Source: WHSM01 sp036375165 (GTDB taxonomy: Bacteria > Actinomycetota > Actinomycetes > Mycobacteriales > Micromonosporaceae). Taken from it: DNA of 64,000 nucleotides. The notes under the pieces are model-generated. The model was not told the DNA's origin. It did no database searches and worked only from the letters and a program-made list of their open reading frames with translations. The stretch covers positions 7,011-71,010 of the forward strand of contig DASUSI010000001.1 of NCBI GenBank assembly GCA_036375165.1, given 5' to 3'. Within the stretch, counting starts at the first letter, position 1, and the number at the start of each line of letters is the position of its first letter. A program made the translations under genes and the position numbers. Of this stretch, positions 6,601 through 13,864 are shown piece after piece.

Positions 6601-7064
6601 GACTTGGGCCAAGTTAGTGCGCACCGCCGGGTCGGGTGATTTGTGTGAGGGTGTCGCGTAGGTCGGCGCTTAGCGGGTCTTCGGCGGTGAGGAGTGGTTG
6701 GCCGGCGCGGACGTTGATGGTGCGGTGGCGGGCGGTGCGGACGAGCTTCTTGATCGACCAGCCGGTGCGGTCCTCGATGAACCTGCCGATGGCGAGGGCG
6801 GCGAAGACGATCGTCATGTGCGCTTCGATCGAGCTGCACCTCATCGTGCGCCGGGGCCCAAGTGCTCGATATCGCGTGACCCACGCCGCGAGGAATACAC
6901 GATCTGCACCGCCGTCGCGCCCGACGTAGTCCTCACCATCCGCACGTACGCCACAAACCCCGACTCTACGAGCCCGATTAGTGCGCAAACCCAGCCGCCC
7001 CGGCAGGAAAACCCCCAGGCCAGCGCGCCGCCGCTCCGCTCAGGTCCGGATCGTGGCCCAAGTC
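6601..7064 (-). mobile_element. Degraded insertion sequence with terminal inverted repeats
   Basis: GACTTGGGCCA at 6601-6611 and TGGCCCAAGTC at 7054-7064 are perfect inverted repeats. Between them, on the minus strand, are pieces of one transposase in shifted frames. The N-terminal piece reads SGATAVQIVYSSRRGSRDIEHLG (core VQIVYSSRRGSRDIEH, about 6950-6855). The C-terminal piece, about 6841-6614, reads IEAHMTIVFAALAIGRF and TGWSIKKLVRTAR, ending at TAA 6614. These are typical of IS1634-like transposases. The middle, including the catalytic region, is deleted, so it is inactive. No target duplication is evident. Confidence 0.7.
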
Positions 7065-7170
7065 AGGGAGTCCACTAGCTCAATTTCTGATTAGTAGCAA
7101 AGGTTCCCCATCAGCACAGTGCCCCAACTGGGTGCCATACCAGACTGCATGGGGCTTAATACCTTCGCTC

Positions 7171-7341
7171 TCAGTCGCCTCGTAGGTGAGTGGGCGTCAG
7201 ATCATCGAGGTCACGCAAGAATGCGTACACTCGCCGGCTGATTGGCGTGCTGGCGTCCTTGCGGTCAAATGTGGAGAGATCGTAGGTGAAGCCAATATGC
7301 GAGATCGAGGTCTTGTCCTCCTCGTGTTTTTCATTATCCAT
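7171..7341 (-). CDS. Small hypothetical protein, leaderless
   Basis: A 56-codon frame begins at ATG 7341 and ends at TGA 7171. The product starts MDNEKHEEDKTSISHIGFTY and ends DDLTPTHLRGD. It is charged, balanced and unlike its high-GC neighbours in base use. No ribosome site is seen, but a promoter is positioned so that transcription begins at the ATG. I recognise no family. It may belong to the accessory region that precedes it. Confidence 0.6.
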   Translation of the reverse strand: MDNEKHEEDKTSISHIGFTYDLSTFDRKDASTPISRRVYAFLRDLDDLTPTHLRGD

Positions 7342-7347
7342 ATAAGA

Positions 7348-7376
7348 TATATCGCTAATCGACGTTCGCGCGCCAA
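7348..7376 (-). promoter_or_regulatory. Promoter of the 56-codon gene
   Basis: On the minus strand, TTGGCG (7376-7371), a 17-nt spacer and GATATA (7353-7348) precede the ATG at 7341 by exactly the 6 nt expected if the mRNA starts at the start codon. The surrounding DNA is AT-rich. Confidence 0.5.
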
Positions 7377-7387
7377 AGTCATTAAAG

Positions 7388-8137
7388 TCAAAGGAGTATC
7401 GTGGATCGTTTCGGTAAGCCTCTGGTGACCAGCCGGCTACCGGGAGCCAGGTCGATCCAGCCTGGCGCGGCCCGTTGGAACTCCTCGGATGTCAGCTGGC
7501 CCGACCCCTCCGGAACCCGTCCGACCAGTTCCGCGATCGTGGCCAGGTCGGCCAAATTGGTGCGGTGCACGAGTTCGGGCCGGCGTGGCCAGGACCCGAC
7601 AACGAGGGACGCCGGCACACCGCGCCGGTGCAGCGCTTCCACCGTCAGCGCGGTGTGGTTGAGGGTGCCCAGTCCGGCCCGTACCACGACCACGGCGGGT
7701 GCGCCGAGCGCCACCGCGAGGTCCGCGACGGTCCAGGGCCGTTCCGAGACGTTCCGCAGCCCCATCGGGACCAGCAGGCCGCCCGCGCCTTCCAGGAGCA
7801 CCAGGTCGTGACGCTCGGCGAGGCCGGCGGCGGTGTCGACCACCTGGTCCATGGCCAGTGGCGGCAGGCCGGCGGCACCGGCCGCCGCGAGCGGGGCCAG
7901 CGGATCGGGATAGTGAGCCAGGGTGGTCACGGTGGCCGGTGAGGCCAGCCGGGCCACCGTACCGGCATCGTCGTCGCCACCGGTCTGCGCCGATTTGACT
8001 ACCGCGACCCGCCGCCCGTTCCGGGTGGCCGCCGCCGCGATCGCCGCGGTGACCACGGTCTTGCCAACCCCGGTGTCGGTCCCGGTGATCACCACCGGGC
8101 CGTGCCAGCTCACTGTGGGTCCCGACCATCGGGTCAC
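7388..8137 (-). CDS. bioD: Dethiobiotin synthetase
   Basis: BioD closes the ureido ring of dethiobiotin from 7,8-diaminopelargonic acid, CO2 and ATP. This 249-residue protein has the P-loop VVITGTDTGVGKT at about residues 15-27, the VVKSAQTG motif and LLEGAGGLLVP. It is the second gene of a bioF-bioD pair: its GTG start at 8137 overlaps the bioF stop by 4 nt. The C-terminal 15 residues (SRLVTRGLPKRSTILL) run into the neighbouring AT-rich accessory DNA, so the natural end may have been altered. Confidence 0.95.
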   Translation of the reverse strand: MTRWSGPTVSWHGPVVITGTDTGVGKTVVTAAIAAAATRNGRRVAVVKSAQTGGDDDAGTVARLASPATVTTLAHYPDPLAPLAAAGAAGLPPLAMDQVVDTAAGLAERHDLVLLEGAGGLLVPMGLRNVSERPWTVADLAVALGAPAVVVVRAGLGTLNHTALTVEALHRRGVPASLVVGSWPRRPELVHRTNLADLATIAELVGRVPEGSGQLTSEEFQRAAPGWIDLAPGSRLVTRGLPKRSTILL

Positions 8138-9330
8138 GGCCGGTCGCTCCGGTTCCCGCCGTCGGGCTCAGCCCCGGCCGGTCGCCGGTACGACGTGGCC
8201 GGGGCCTCCTTGGCGATCACGGCCAGCGCATGGTCGAAGTCGTGCCGCGGGATGCCGGTGTTGATGGTCAGCCGCAGCCGGGACCGGCCGTCCGGCGTGG
8301 ACGGTGGCCGGAAACACCCCACGGCGACACCAGCGCCGGCGCAATCGGCTGCCCACGCCACCGCCTCCTCCGGGCCTGGCGCCCTCACCGAGATCACACC
8401 ACCCTCCGGCGTGGACACCTCGAAGCCGGCACCGCTGAGCACCTGCACCGCGAACCGCGCCCGGTCGGCCAGTTCCCGGCGGGCGTCGTCGGCGTCCCGC
8501 AACAGTGCCGTGGCCGCACGGGCACCGGCGGCAACCCCCGGCGGCAGCGCGGTGTCGTAGATGAACGTCCGTCCAGTGTCGACGAGGTGCCTGACCAGTG
8601 GCTCCGGCCCGGCCACCACTCCGCCGGCCGCGCCGACCGCCTTCGACAGCGTGGCGGTGACCACCAGGTTCGGCGCACCGGCCAGACCGGCCGCCGCCAC
8701 GCCACCGGCCCCCGCGGGACCCAGTACGCCGAACGCGTGGGCCTCGTCCACCAGCAGCACCGCATCGTGCTCCAGACACACCGCGTGCAGGTCACGAAGC
8801 GGTGCCAGATCACCGTCCACCGAGAACAGCGACTCGGTGACCACCAGGGCGGGGCTGGGCGCCTCGGCGAGCGCTGACCGTACCGCGGGGACGGACGCGT
8901 GCGGCACCACGACGACTTCCGCCCGGGACAACCGGCAGCCGTCAATCAGCGAGGCGTGGGCGTGGGCGTCGCTGACGATCCGGGTGCCGGGACCGGACAG
9001 CGCCCGGATCGCACCCAGATTGGCCAGGTACCCCGACGAGAAGACGAGCGCCGAGGGCCAGCCCAACAGCCCGGCCAGGTCACGTTCCAACGCCGCGTGT
9101 TCGGTGGTCGTACCCCGTACCAGTCGGGATCCGCCGGCGCCGAGACCGTAGCCGCGCATCGCCTCACCCGCCGCTGCCAGCACCGCGGGATGCCGCGACA
9201 GCCCGAGGTAGTCGTTGCCCGCGAGGTCGATCACCGGGTCGTCGTGGCGGCGCACCCGCAGGTTGCGGGTCAGCCCGGCGTGGGCCCGGGATTCGGCCTG
9301 CTGCCGCAGCCCGGCGATCCAGTCGGTCAT
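8134..9330 (-). CDS. bioF: 8-amino-7-oxononanoate synthase
   Basis: BioF condenses pimeloyl-ACP/CoA with alanine to give KAPA, the first step of the conserved biotin pathway. The 398-residue protein is a fold-type I PLP enzyme of normal size. GNDYLGLSRHP lies near residue 38, VDEAHAFGVLG at 194-204, and the PLP lysine is K230 in TATLSKAVGAAGG. It is transcribed divergently from bioB and coupled to bioD. No bioA gene (KAPA to DAPA) is present in the window, so that step must be encoded elsewhere. Confidence 0.95.
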   Translation of the reverse strand: MTDWIAGLRQQAESRAHAGLTRNLRVRRHDDPVIDLAGNDYLGLSRHPAVLAAAGEAMRGYGLGAGGSRLVRGTTTEHAALERDLAGLLGWPSALVFSSGYLANLGAIRALSGPGTRIVSDAHAHASLIDGCRLSRAEVVVVPHASVPAVRSALAEAPSPALVVTESLFSVDGDLAPLRDLHAVCLEHDAVLLVDEAHAFGVLGPAGAGGVAAAGLAGAPNLVVTATLSKAVGAAGGVVAGPEPLVRHLVDTGRTFIYDTALPPGVAAGARAATALLRDADDARRELADRARFAVQVLSGAGFEVSTPEGGVISVRAPGPEEAVAWAADCAGAGVAVGCFRPPSTPDGRSRLRLTINTGIPRHDFDHALAVIAKEAPATSYRRPAGAEPDGGNRSDRP

Positions 9331-9454
9331 CGCGTCCTCACCGCCCCTCCGAGGTGGTTGTCCTCACCGTGCCGGCTTGGAGACTACCCACAGTCGGTCT
9401 TGTAGGGTCAGCGCAACTGGGCTCCCACCTCGGTATCCCCGACAGGAGGCATCC

Positions 9455-10450
9455 GTGGCCGACATCCTCACCCGGGCTCGCCAGCAGGTGCTCGACGAAG
9501 GACGCGGACTCGACGAGGCCGGCGTGCTGGACGTACTGCGGCTGTCTGACGAGGCGCTGGAAGAGCTGCTCGGGCTGGCGCACGAGGTGCGGATGCGCTG
9601 GTGCGGTCCGGACGTCGAGGTCGAGGGGATCGTCTCGTTGAAGACCGGCGGCTGCCCCGAGGACTGCCACTTCTGTTCCCAGTCCGGACTGTTCTCCTCG
9701 CCGGTACGCGGTGTCTGGCTGAACATCCCCGAGCTGGTGGCGGCCGCGAAGCAGACCGCCGCCACCGGCGCGACCGAGTTCTGCATCGTGGCGGCCGTGC
9801 GGGGCCCGGACGAGCGGATGATGCGGCAGGTCCGAGAGGGCGTCGCGGCGATCCGGGAGGCGGTCGACATCAACATCGCCTGTTCGCTCGGGATGCTCAC
9901 CAAGGAGCAGGTCGACGAGCTGGTGGAGCTGGGCGTGCACCGGTACAACCACAACCTGGAAACCGCCCGGTCCTACTTCCCGACGGTGGTGACCACCCAC
10001 ACCTGGGAGGAGCGCTGGGACACCCTGCGGATGGTCCGCGACTCTGGCATGGAGGTGTGCTGCGGCGGAATCCTGGGCCTGGGGGAGACCCTGGAGCAGC
10101 GCGCCGAGTTCGCCACCCAACTCGCCGAACTCGACCCGCATGAGGTGCCGCTGAACTTCCTCAACCCTCGCCCCGGCACGCCGCTCGGCGACCGGCCCGT
10201 GGTGGAGGCCCGGGACGCGTTGCGCGCCATCGCCGGGTTCCGGCTGGCGCTGCCCAGGACCATCCTGCGGTTCGCGGGCGGTCGTGAGATCACCCTCGGT
10301 GATCTCGGCACCCGGGACGGACTGCTGGGTGGTATCAACGCGGTGATCGTCGGCAACTACCTGACCACTCTTGGTCGCCCTGCCAGCGCGGACCTGGAAC
10401 TGCTGCGCGAGCTGAAGCTGCCGGTCAAGGCGCTGAACGCGACGCTGTAG
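9455..10450 (+). CDS. bioB: Biotin synthase
   Basis: BioB is the radical SAM enzyme that inserts sulfur into dethiobiotin. This 331-residue protein carries the SAM-cluster motif CPEDCHFC (C67, C71, C74), followed by the BioB signatures YNHNLETA, CCGGILGLGE and PLNFLNPRPGTPL. The GTG at 9455 is chosen because AGGAGG at 9444-9449 lies 5 nt upstream; the longer frame overlaps bioF. It is followed at 3 nt by bsaP. No recognisable BirA- or BioQ-type operator was seen in the 124-bp bioF-bioB gap. Confidence 0.96.
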   Translation: MADILTRARQQVLDEGRGLDEAGVLDVLRLSDEALEELLGLAHEVRMRWCGPDVEVEGIVSLKTGGCPEDCHFCSQSGLFSSPVRGVWLNIPELVAAAKQTAATGATEFCIVAAVRGPDERMMRQVREGVAAIREAVDINIACSLGMLTKEQVDELVELGVHRYNHNLETARSYFPTVVTTHTWEERWDTLRMVRDSGMEVCCGGILGLGETLEQRAEFATQLAELDPHEVPLNFLNPRPGTPLGDRPVVEARDALRAIAGFRLALPRTILRFAGGREITLGDLGTRDGLLGGINAVIVGNYLTTLGRPASADLELLRELKLPVKALNATL

Positions 10451-10453
10451 CCG

Positions 10454-10636
10454 ATGGATCCGCTGTGGTGTGACCGGTGCGGCGGTCCGCTTTCCAGTGA
10501 CCACACCGGGTGCGTGCGGGCCCGGAGCCTGGAACCGCCGCGGTACTGCCCGTACTGCCGCCGCCGGATGAAGGTCCAGGTGCTGCCCGCGGGTTGGCAC
10601 GCGAGCTGCGTCGAGCACGGCACGATCTCCCGGTAG
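10454..10636 (+). CDS. bsaP: Biotin synthase auxiliary protein
   Basis: This 60-residue protein has six cysteines (C6, C9, C20, C32, C35, C52) in the pattern CDRCGGP...CPYCRRRMKVQVLP..W.ASC. Its size, cysteine pattern and position 3 nt after bioB match BsaP, the small iron-sulfur protein reported to support actinobacterial BioB by assisting its auxiliary cluster. The ATG starts immediately after the bioB stop, so the two are translated together. Confidence 0.88.
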   Translation: MDPLWCDRCGGPLSSDHTGCVRARSLEPPRYCPYCRRRMKVQVLPAGWHASCVEHGTISR

Positions 10637-10639
10637 CTG

Positions 10640-10945
10640 TCAGCCGATCAACCGGGCGCAGATCACGAACAGCAGGACCAGCAGCACCGCCGCGGCGAGG
10701 ATGCCCACGCCGTACGTGACGGTCCGGGCGTCCCGTTCCGCCGCGTCCATGGCCGCGTGGTCCTGTTCTGGCATCGGCCGCGGCGAGTGCGGTTCGGGGA
10801 CCGTGGGGGTACGCCAACCGGGCGGTGGCGGGACGCCGCGGGGTGGCCCGGGATAGTCAGGCTCCTCCGGTTCGGGCCGGACGGTCTCTGGAGCGGGCTG
10901 CTCGTCGGGCCGCCGCCAGTACGCGTCCGGATCCGGGCTGGTCAC
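10640..10945 (-). CDS. Small proline-rich single-pass membrane protein
   Basis: This 101-residue protein has a proline-rich, acidic N-terminal two-thirds (for example PPRGVPPPPGWRTPTVPEP) and one predicted membrane helix at the C-terminus (VGILAAAVLLVLLFVICARL). The tail would sit outside the helix with almost no residues after it, like a tail-anchored protein. It converges on bsaP with a 3-bp gap. I recognise no family beyond proline-rich actinobacterial membrane proteins. Confidence 0.7.
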   Translation of the reverse strand: MTSPDPDAYWRRPDEQPAPETVRPEPEEPDYPGPPRGVPPPPGWRTPTVPEPHSPRPMPEQDHAAMDAAERDARTVTYGVGILAAAVLLVLLFVICARLIG

Positions 10946-11113
10946 GCGACGACGCTACCAAGTCGGGGTCCCGAGCCGGATGTGCTCCGAGCGTCGCGTC
11001 GTCCTGGCCAGGCGGCGCGGTGCACCCTGGCCGGTGTCGTCCGTACGGAGCACCGTGAATTTCGCCGGTGGCGATACTGCCATCGCCTGATTGATCTCCG
11101 ATCGGAAACACCG

Positions 11114-11149
11114 AATTGATCAAAGGATCTGATCAATTACCTTGATCAG
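11114..11149. promoter_or_regulatory. TGATCA-core repeat cluster upstream of arsenic genes
   Basis: AATTGATC (11114-11121), 9 nt, GATCAATT (11131-11138) is a perfect 8-bp inverted repeat. A further CTTGATCAG lies at 11141-11149, and another TTGATC occurs at about 11090. ArsR/SmtB repressors of actinomycetes often bind imperfect repeats with TTGA...TCAA ends, so this is a candidate binding region. It lies about 55 bp upstream of the -35 box of the arsenic operon and could also serve the divergent small gene. The 372-bp gap 10946-11317 holds no gene I can support. Confidence 0.45.
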
Positions 11150-11202
11150 ACGAACTGGGGTACCCGGTGTTGCCGGGACGGATAACCGGGACTTAGGTCC
11201 CA

Positions 11203-11231
11203 TTGATGAGTGCTATAAGCGTTGTTAGGCT
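11203..11231 (+). promoter_or_regulatory. Promoter of the arsenic operon
   Basis: TTGATG (11203-11208), 17-nt spacer, TAGGCT (11226-11231) closely fits the actinomycete housekeeping consensus (TTGACN, 17, TAGNNT). Transcription would start near 11238, giving a leader of about 80 nt. A GGGAC-TTAG-GTCCC inverted repeat (11188-11201) abuts the -35 box. Confidence 0.6.
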
Positions 11232-11244
11232 TCGTGAGGAACGT

Positions 11245-11257
11245 AAGGTAATACCTT
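11245..11257. promoter_or_regulatory. Candidate operator just downstream of the transcription start
   Basis: AAGGTA, one base, TACCTT is a perfect inverted repeat located about 7-20 nt after the predicted start of transcription, a classic repressor position. The cognate regulator is not encoded nearby. Confidence 0.4.
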
Positions 11258-11317
11258 TCGTCAGATAAGTCCTGCGCATTCTTGGTGGCTCGATCAGGGC
11301 GTTATGGAGGAATATCG

Positions 11318-12571
11318 ATGACGTCTGGGCGTACACTCATGGTTTCTGCATTCGAAGCCGAAATGCAGCCTGTAGCCGCTTCCTGGGCAGCAGCCGCACT
11401 GGGCGAACAGGGATTGGAGGTCTCCGGTTGGGATGCCCATATGTTTCCGGACCGGGCGCCGACCGACCGGTTTGATCTCGTCCTCGTGTCGGTTCAGCAG
11501 TTCGAGGGCTTGGAGCGGGGTCTTGAACTAGCACGGAAGTTTCGATCGGAGGACCGGGCCGGTACGGTTATAGCGTTCGGTCAGTATGCGAGACTGAACG
11601 CATCGGCGTTCCTCGGTGCCACCGACGGTGTGCTGATGGTGGAGCCGGAATTCGCCGGCAGTGCCCTGGCGGATTGCGTGGCAGGTCGATCACAGATTCG
11701 GGCGGTTCCCGGGTTGCTCACTCGTCAGGGGATGACGCCGCCGCCACCTCGGCGGCGAATCAGCGTACGCGCTCCCGCCCGGTCGTTGTTCCCTTCGCTG
11801 GCCCATTACCCGGCGCATCACACATCCTTCGGCCTGATGGGCAACATTGAAGTGTCCCGGGGGTGCCACCATAAATGCACCTACTGTTCGGTCTACGGTG
11901 CCTACGGCGGTGGGGTCGCGGCGTACGAGGCGGATGTCGTGGTCGCCGACGCGAAGGATCTCGCCGAGCAGGGCGTACGTCATTTCATGTTTATCGACGC
12001 CGAGTTCTTCAATTCTCGCAGGCTTGGCGTCCAGGTGGCCGAACAGATCGCACGCGAGATTCCCGGTGTCACGTTCGAGATGACCACCCGGATAGACCAT
12101 ATTCTGGACTACACCGATGAGTTGACCCGTCTGGTCTCGCTGGGTCTTCGCCGCGTCACTTCCGCATTGGAATTCCCGTCGGATCGTGTGCTTCGTATCT
12201 TTGACAAGGGCATTGATGTCGCGGACATGCGCCAGGCGATCGCGGAAGCCGCCCGCCTCGGTTTCGAACTGAATCCGACGTTCATCCCGTTCACACCCTG
12301 GGTGAGCCTGGAGGAACTGCTCGGTTTCGAGGATTTTCTGGTCGACACCGGGCTGGCCGCCCGCGTCGATCCGACAGTGCTGCAGACCCGGCTGTTGCTG
12401 TTCAAGGGTTCACCGCTGCTCGTTTCACCATGGGTGGAGGACATCGACACCGTTGACCGTGGCTTCTGGCTGGATTGGGCACACCCTGACCGCAGGGTCG
12501 ATCAGCTCTGGGAACAACGGCGTGCGGAGGCCCAGAAAGTTGGCAAGACCCGTTGCTGCGTGAAGTGCTGA
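11318..12571 (+). CDS. arsL: ArsL-type radical SAM enzyme for carbon-arsenic bond formation
   Basis: This 417-residue protein has an N-terminal alpha/beta domain (about 1-125). A radical SAM domain follows, with the cluster motif C183-HHK-C187-TY-C190 in EVSRGCHHKCTYCSVYGAYG. It ends in RCCVKC (412-417). A terminal RCCLKC-like motif that binds As(III) is, as I recall, the signature of ArsL, the noncanonical radical SAM enzyme of arsinothricin biosynthesis in Burkholderia. There ArsL transfers the 3-amino-3-carboxypropyl group of SAM to arsenic. The gene is first in an operon with arsM 2.4 kb downstream. ATG 11318 has GGAGG 7 nt upstream. Identity as an arsenic enzyme is strongly supported by context, but the exact product is inference. 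Confidence 0.8.
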   Translation: MTSGRTLMVSAFEAEMQPVAASWAAAALGEQGLEVSGWDAHMFPDRAPTDRFDLVLVSVQQFEGLERGLELARKFRSEDRAGTVIAFGQYARLNASAFLGATDGVLMVEPEFAGSALADCVAGRSQIRAVPGLLTRQGMTPPPPRRRISVRAPARSLFPSLAHYPAHHTSFGLMGNIEVSRGCHHKCTYCSVYGAYGGGVAAYEADVVVADAKDLAEQGVRHFMFIDAEFFNSRRLGVQVAEQIAREIPGVTFEMTTRIDHILDYTDELTRLVSLGLRRVTSALEFPSDRVLRIFDKGIDVADMRQAIAEAARLGFELNPTFIPFTPWVSLEELLGFEDFLVDTGLAARVDPTVLQTRLLLFKGSPLLVSPWVEDIDTVDRGFWLDWAHPDRRVDQLWEQRRAEAQKVGKTRCCVKC

Positions 12572-12619
12572 TCGTCGGGTGCTCGCTGGTTTGCCGATTG
12601 CGAGAGGACATGATGTGCC

Positions 12620-13864
12620 ATGGGTGGATCGCATCGTACAACGGTTGATCTTTCTGACACGCTGCCTGAACTCGACTGGCAGTTTGAATGCGGGGACATC
12701 CCCGAGGCCTGGCCGTACGTGGGACCCGCGTGGCTACGCGGCACCGAACGCGCGATGCCGGAGGCTCGGGGGTGGTACGCCGTGGCTCGGCGGGCCAGGG
12801 GCGAACTGGCCGTGTTGCCGGGCTTCGTTCTCGACAAGCCTGGGGCGGTCGACTTTGACCCGCGCACATACCTCGGTTGGAAGCCGGCTTCCGGGGACGA
12901 GGTCTGCTGTGGCGTGGCGACCTGTGAGACGACGATCGGTGAGGTCGAGAAGCTGGGCGAAGATGCCTTCTACCCCGCGATGATCCTCGGTTCGCCACTG
13001 GGTTACCGATCCGAAGGTTTCTACACATTCTGGACCCCGAAGCTGTTTCCGACCTTGGTCGACACTCTGGTGTCACACGCACGGTCGGTCGGTGTGAAGA
13101 CAGTCATGGCGCCGTGGATTCCGCAGCGGCGCGGCAACGAGGCCATCGTGTCGAAACTGGTCCTCGCCGGAGGGCAGAGCGCGTTCTGGGGCTATGAGGA
13201 CTACATTCCGCTCCGCGAGGGGAGCTACGACGCGCATGTGGCCGCCATGCCGGCGCGGAAGCGGCGGCGACTGAAAGAGGACCTGGCGAGAGGTGACCAG
13301 GCCGGCGTTGAACTCGACCGGATCGACGGCGAGGCGCTCCGGGCCCTGATCCCACACATCGCCGCTCTGACCTGCGCCAATCGTGAGAAGAACGGTGCCG
13401 GCGAGGAACCCCGGCACATTGAGCCGATCTTTACCGAGCTACTCGACGCGGGGGCCGATGTCCGCTGCTACGTGGCCCGTAAGGATGATCACATAGTCGC
13501 CTGCTGCGTGACGATCCGTAAAGTTCACCGGTTGTTCGTCAAATGGGTCGGTTTTGACTACGAGGCACTTGGCGACCGAAGCGGCGTCTATTTCCCCATG
13601 GTGTTCGACTCTCCGATGCGTGACGCGTACGCCGAAGGACTCAGGGTCCTGGAGTTGGGAGCCGGCGCACACCAGGCGAAGGCGCTTCGCGGATCTCGAT
13701 CGCGTACAAAGTGGGTGGCGCAACTAGTCCTGGACAAGGAACTACAGCCACAGGTCGCTGAATGGATGACCGAATTCGGTCGGCGGCGCCTGGAGTCGTT
13801 CGCCGCTGATTCGGGTGCCACGCCAACGGCTCCCTTGTCCCTGGTCGGTGGAGGCGTGTCATGA
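12620..13864 (+). CDS. FemAB/GNAT-like acyltransferase of the arsenic cluster
   Basis: This 414-residue protein has a GNAT-type fold in its C-terminal half: a basic segment AAMPARKRRRLKEDLARGD, then RCYVARKDDHIVACCVTIRK, VGFDY.....YFPMVFDSPMRDAYAEG and ELGAGAHQAKALRGSRSRTK. This layout is seen in DUF482/FemAB-like N-acyltransferases, some of which add amino acids from aminoacyl-tRNA. It is much larger than ArsN1, the GNAT that acetylates arsinothricin. Between arsL and the CobW-type gene, and overlapping the latter by 4 nt, it may acylate or peptidyl-couple the amino group of the organoarsenical. That role is inference. Confidence 0.7.
   Translation: MGGSHRTTVDLSDTLPELDWQFECGDIPEAWPYVGPAWLRGTERAMPEARGWYAVARRARGELAVLPGFVLDKPGAVDFDPRTYLGWKPASGDEVCCGVATCETTIGEVEKLGEDAFYPAMILGSPLGYRSEGFYTFWTPKLFPTLVDTLVSHARSVGVKTVMAPWIPQRRGNEAIVSKLVLAGGQSAFWGYEDYIPLREGSYDAHVAAMPARKRRRLKEDLARGDQAGVELDRIDGEALRALIPHIAALTCANREKNGAGEEPRHIEPIFTELLDAGADVRCYVARKDDHIVACCVTIRKVHRLFVKWVGFDYEALGDRSGVYFPMVFDSPMRDAYAEGLRVLELGAGAHQAKALRGSRSRTKWVAQLVLDKELQPQVAEWMTEFGRRRLESFAADSGATPTAPLSLVGGGVS

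Noticed and set aside
6592..6987. Direct repeats ending TTAGTGCGCA as attachment sites of an integrated element
   Set aside because: They flank and partly contain the transposase 3' end and lie inside a small IS remnant; no integrase or tRNA is involved.
9338..10618. Long minus-strand open frame (426 codons) over bioB
   Set aside because: It is the antisense shadow of bioB and bsaP, whose cysteine motifs and ribosome site establish the plus strand as coding; high GC alone keeps the opposite frame open.
11141..11317. Riboswitch in the leader of the arsenic operon
   Set aside because: The 80-nt leader contains only the short AAGGTA/TACCTT repeat, better explained as an operator; no known aptamer core is present.
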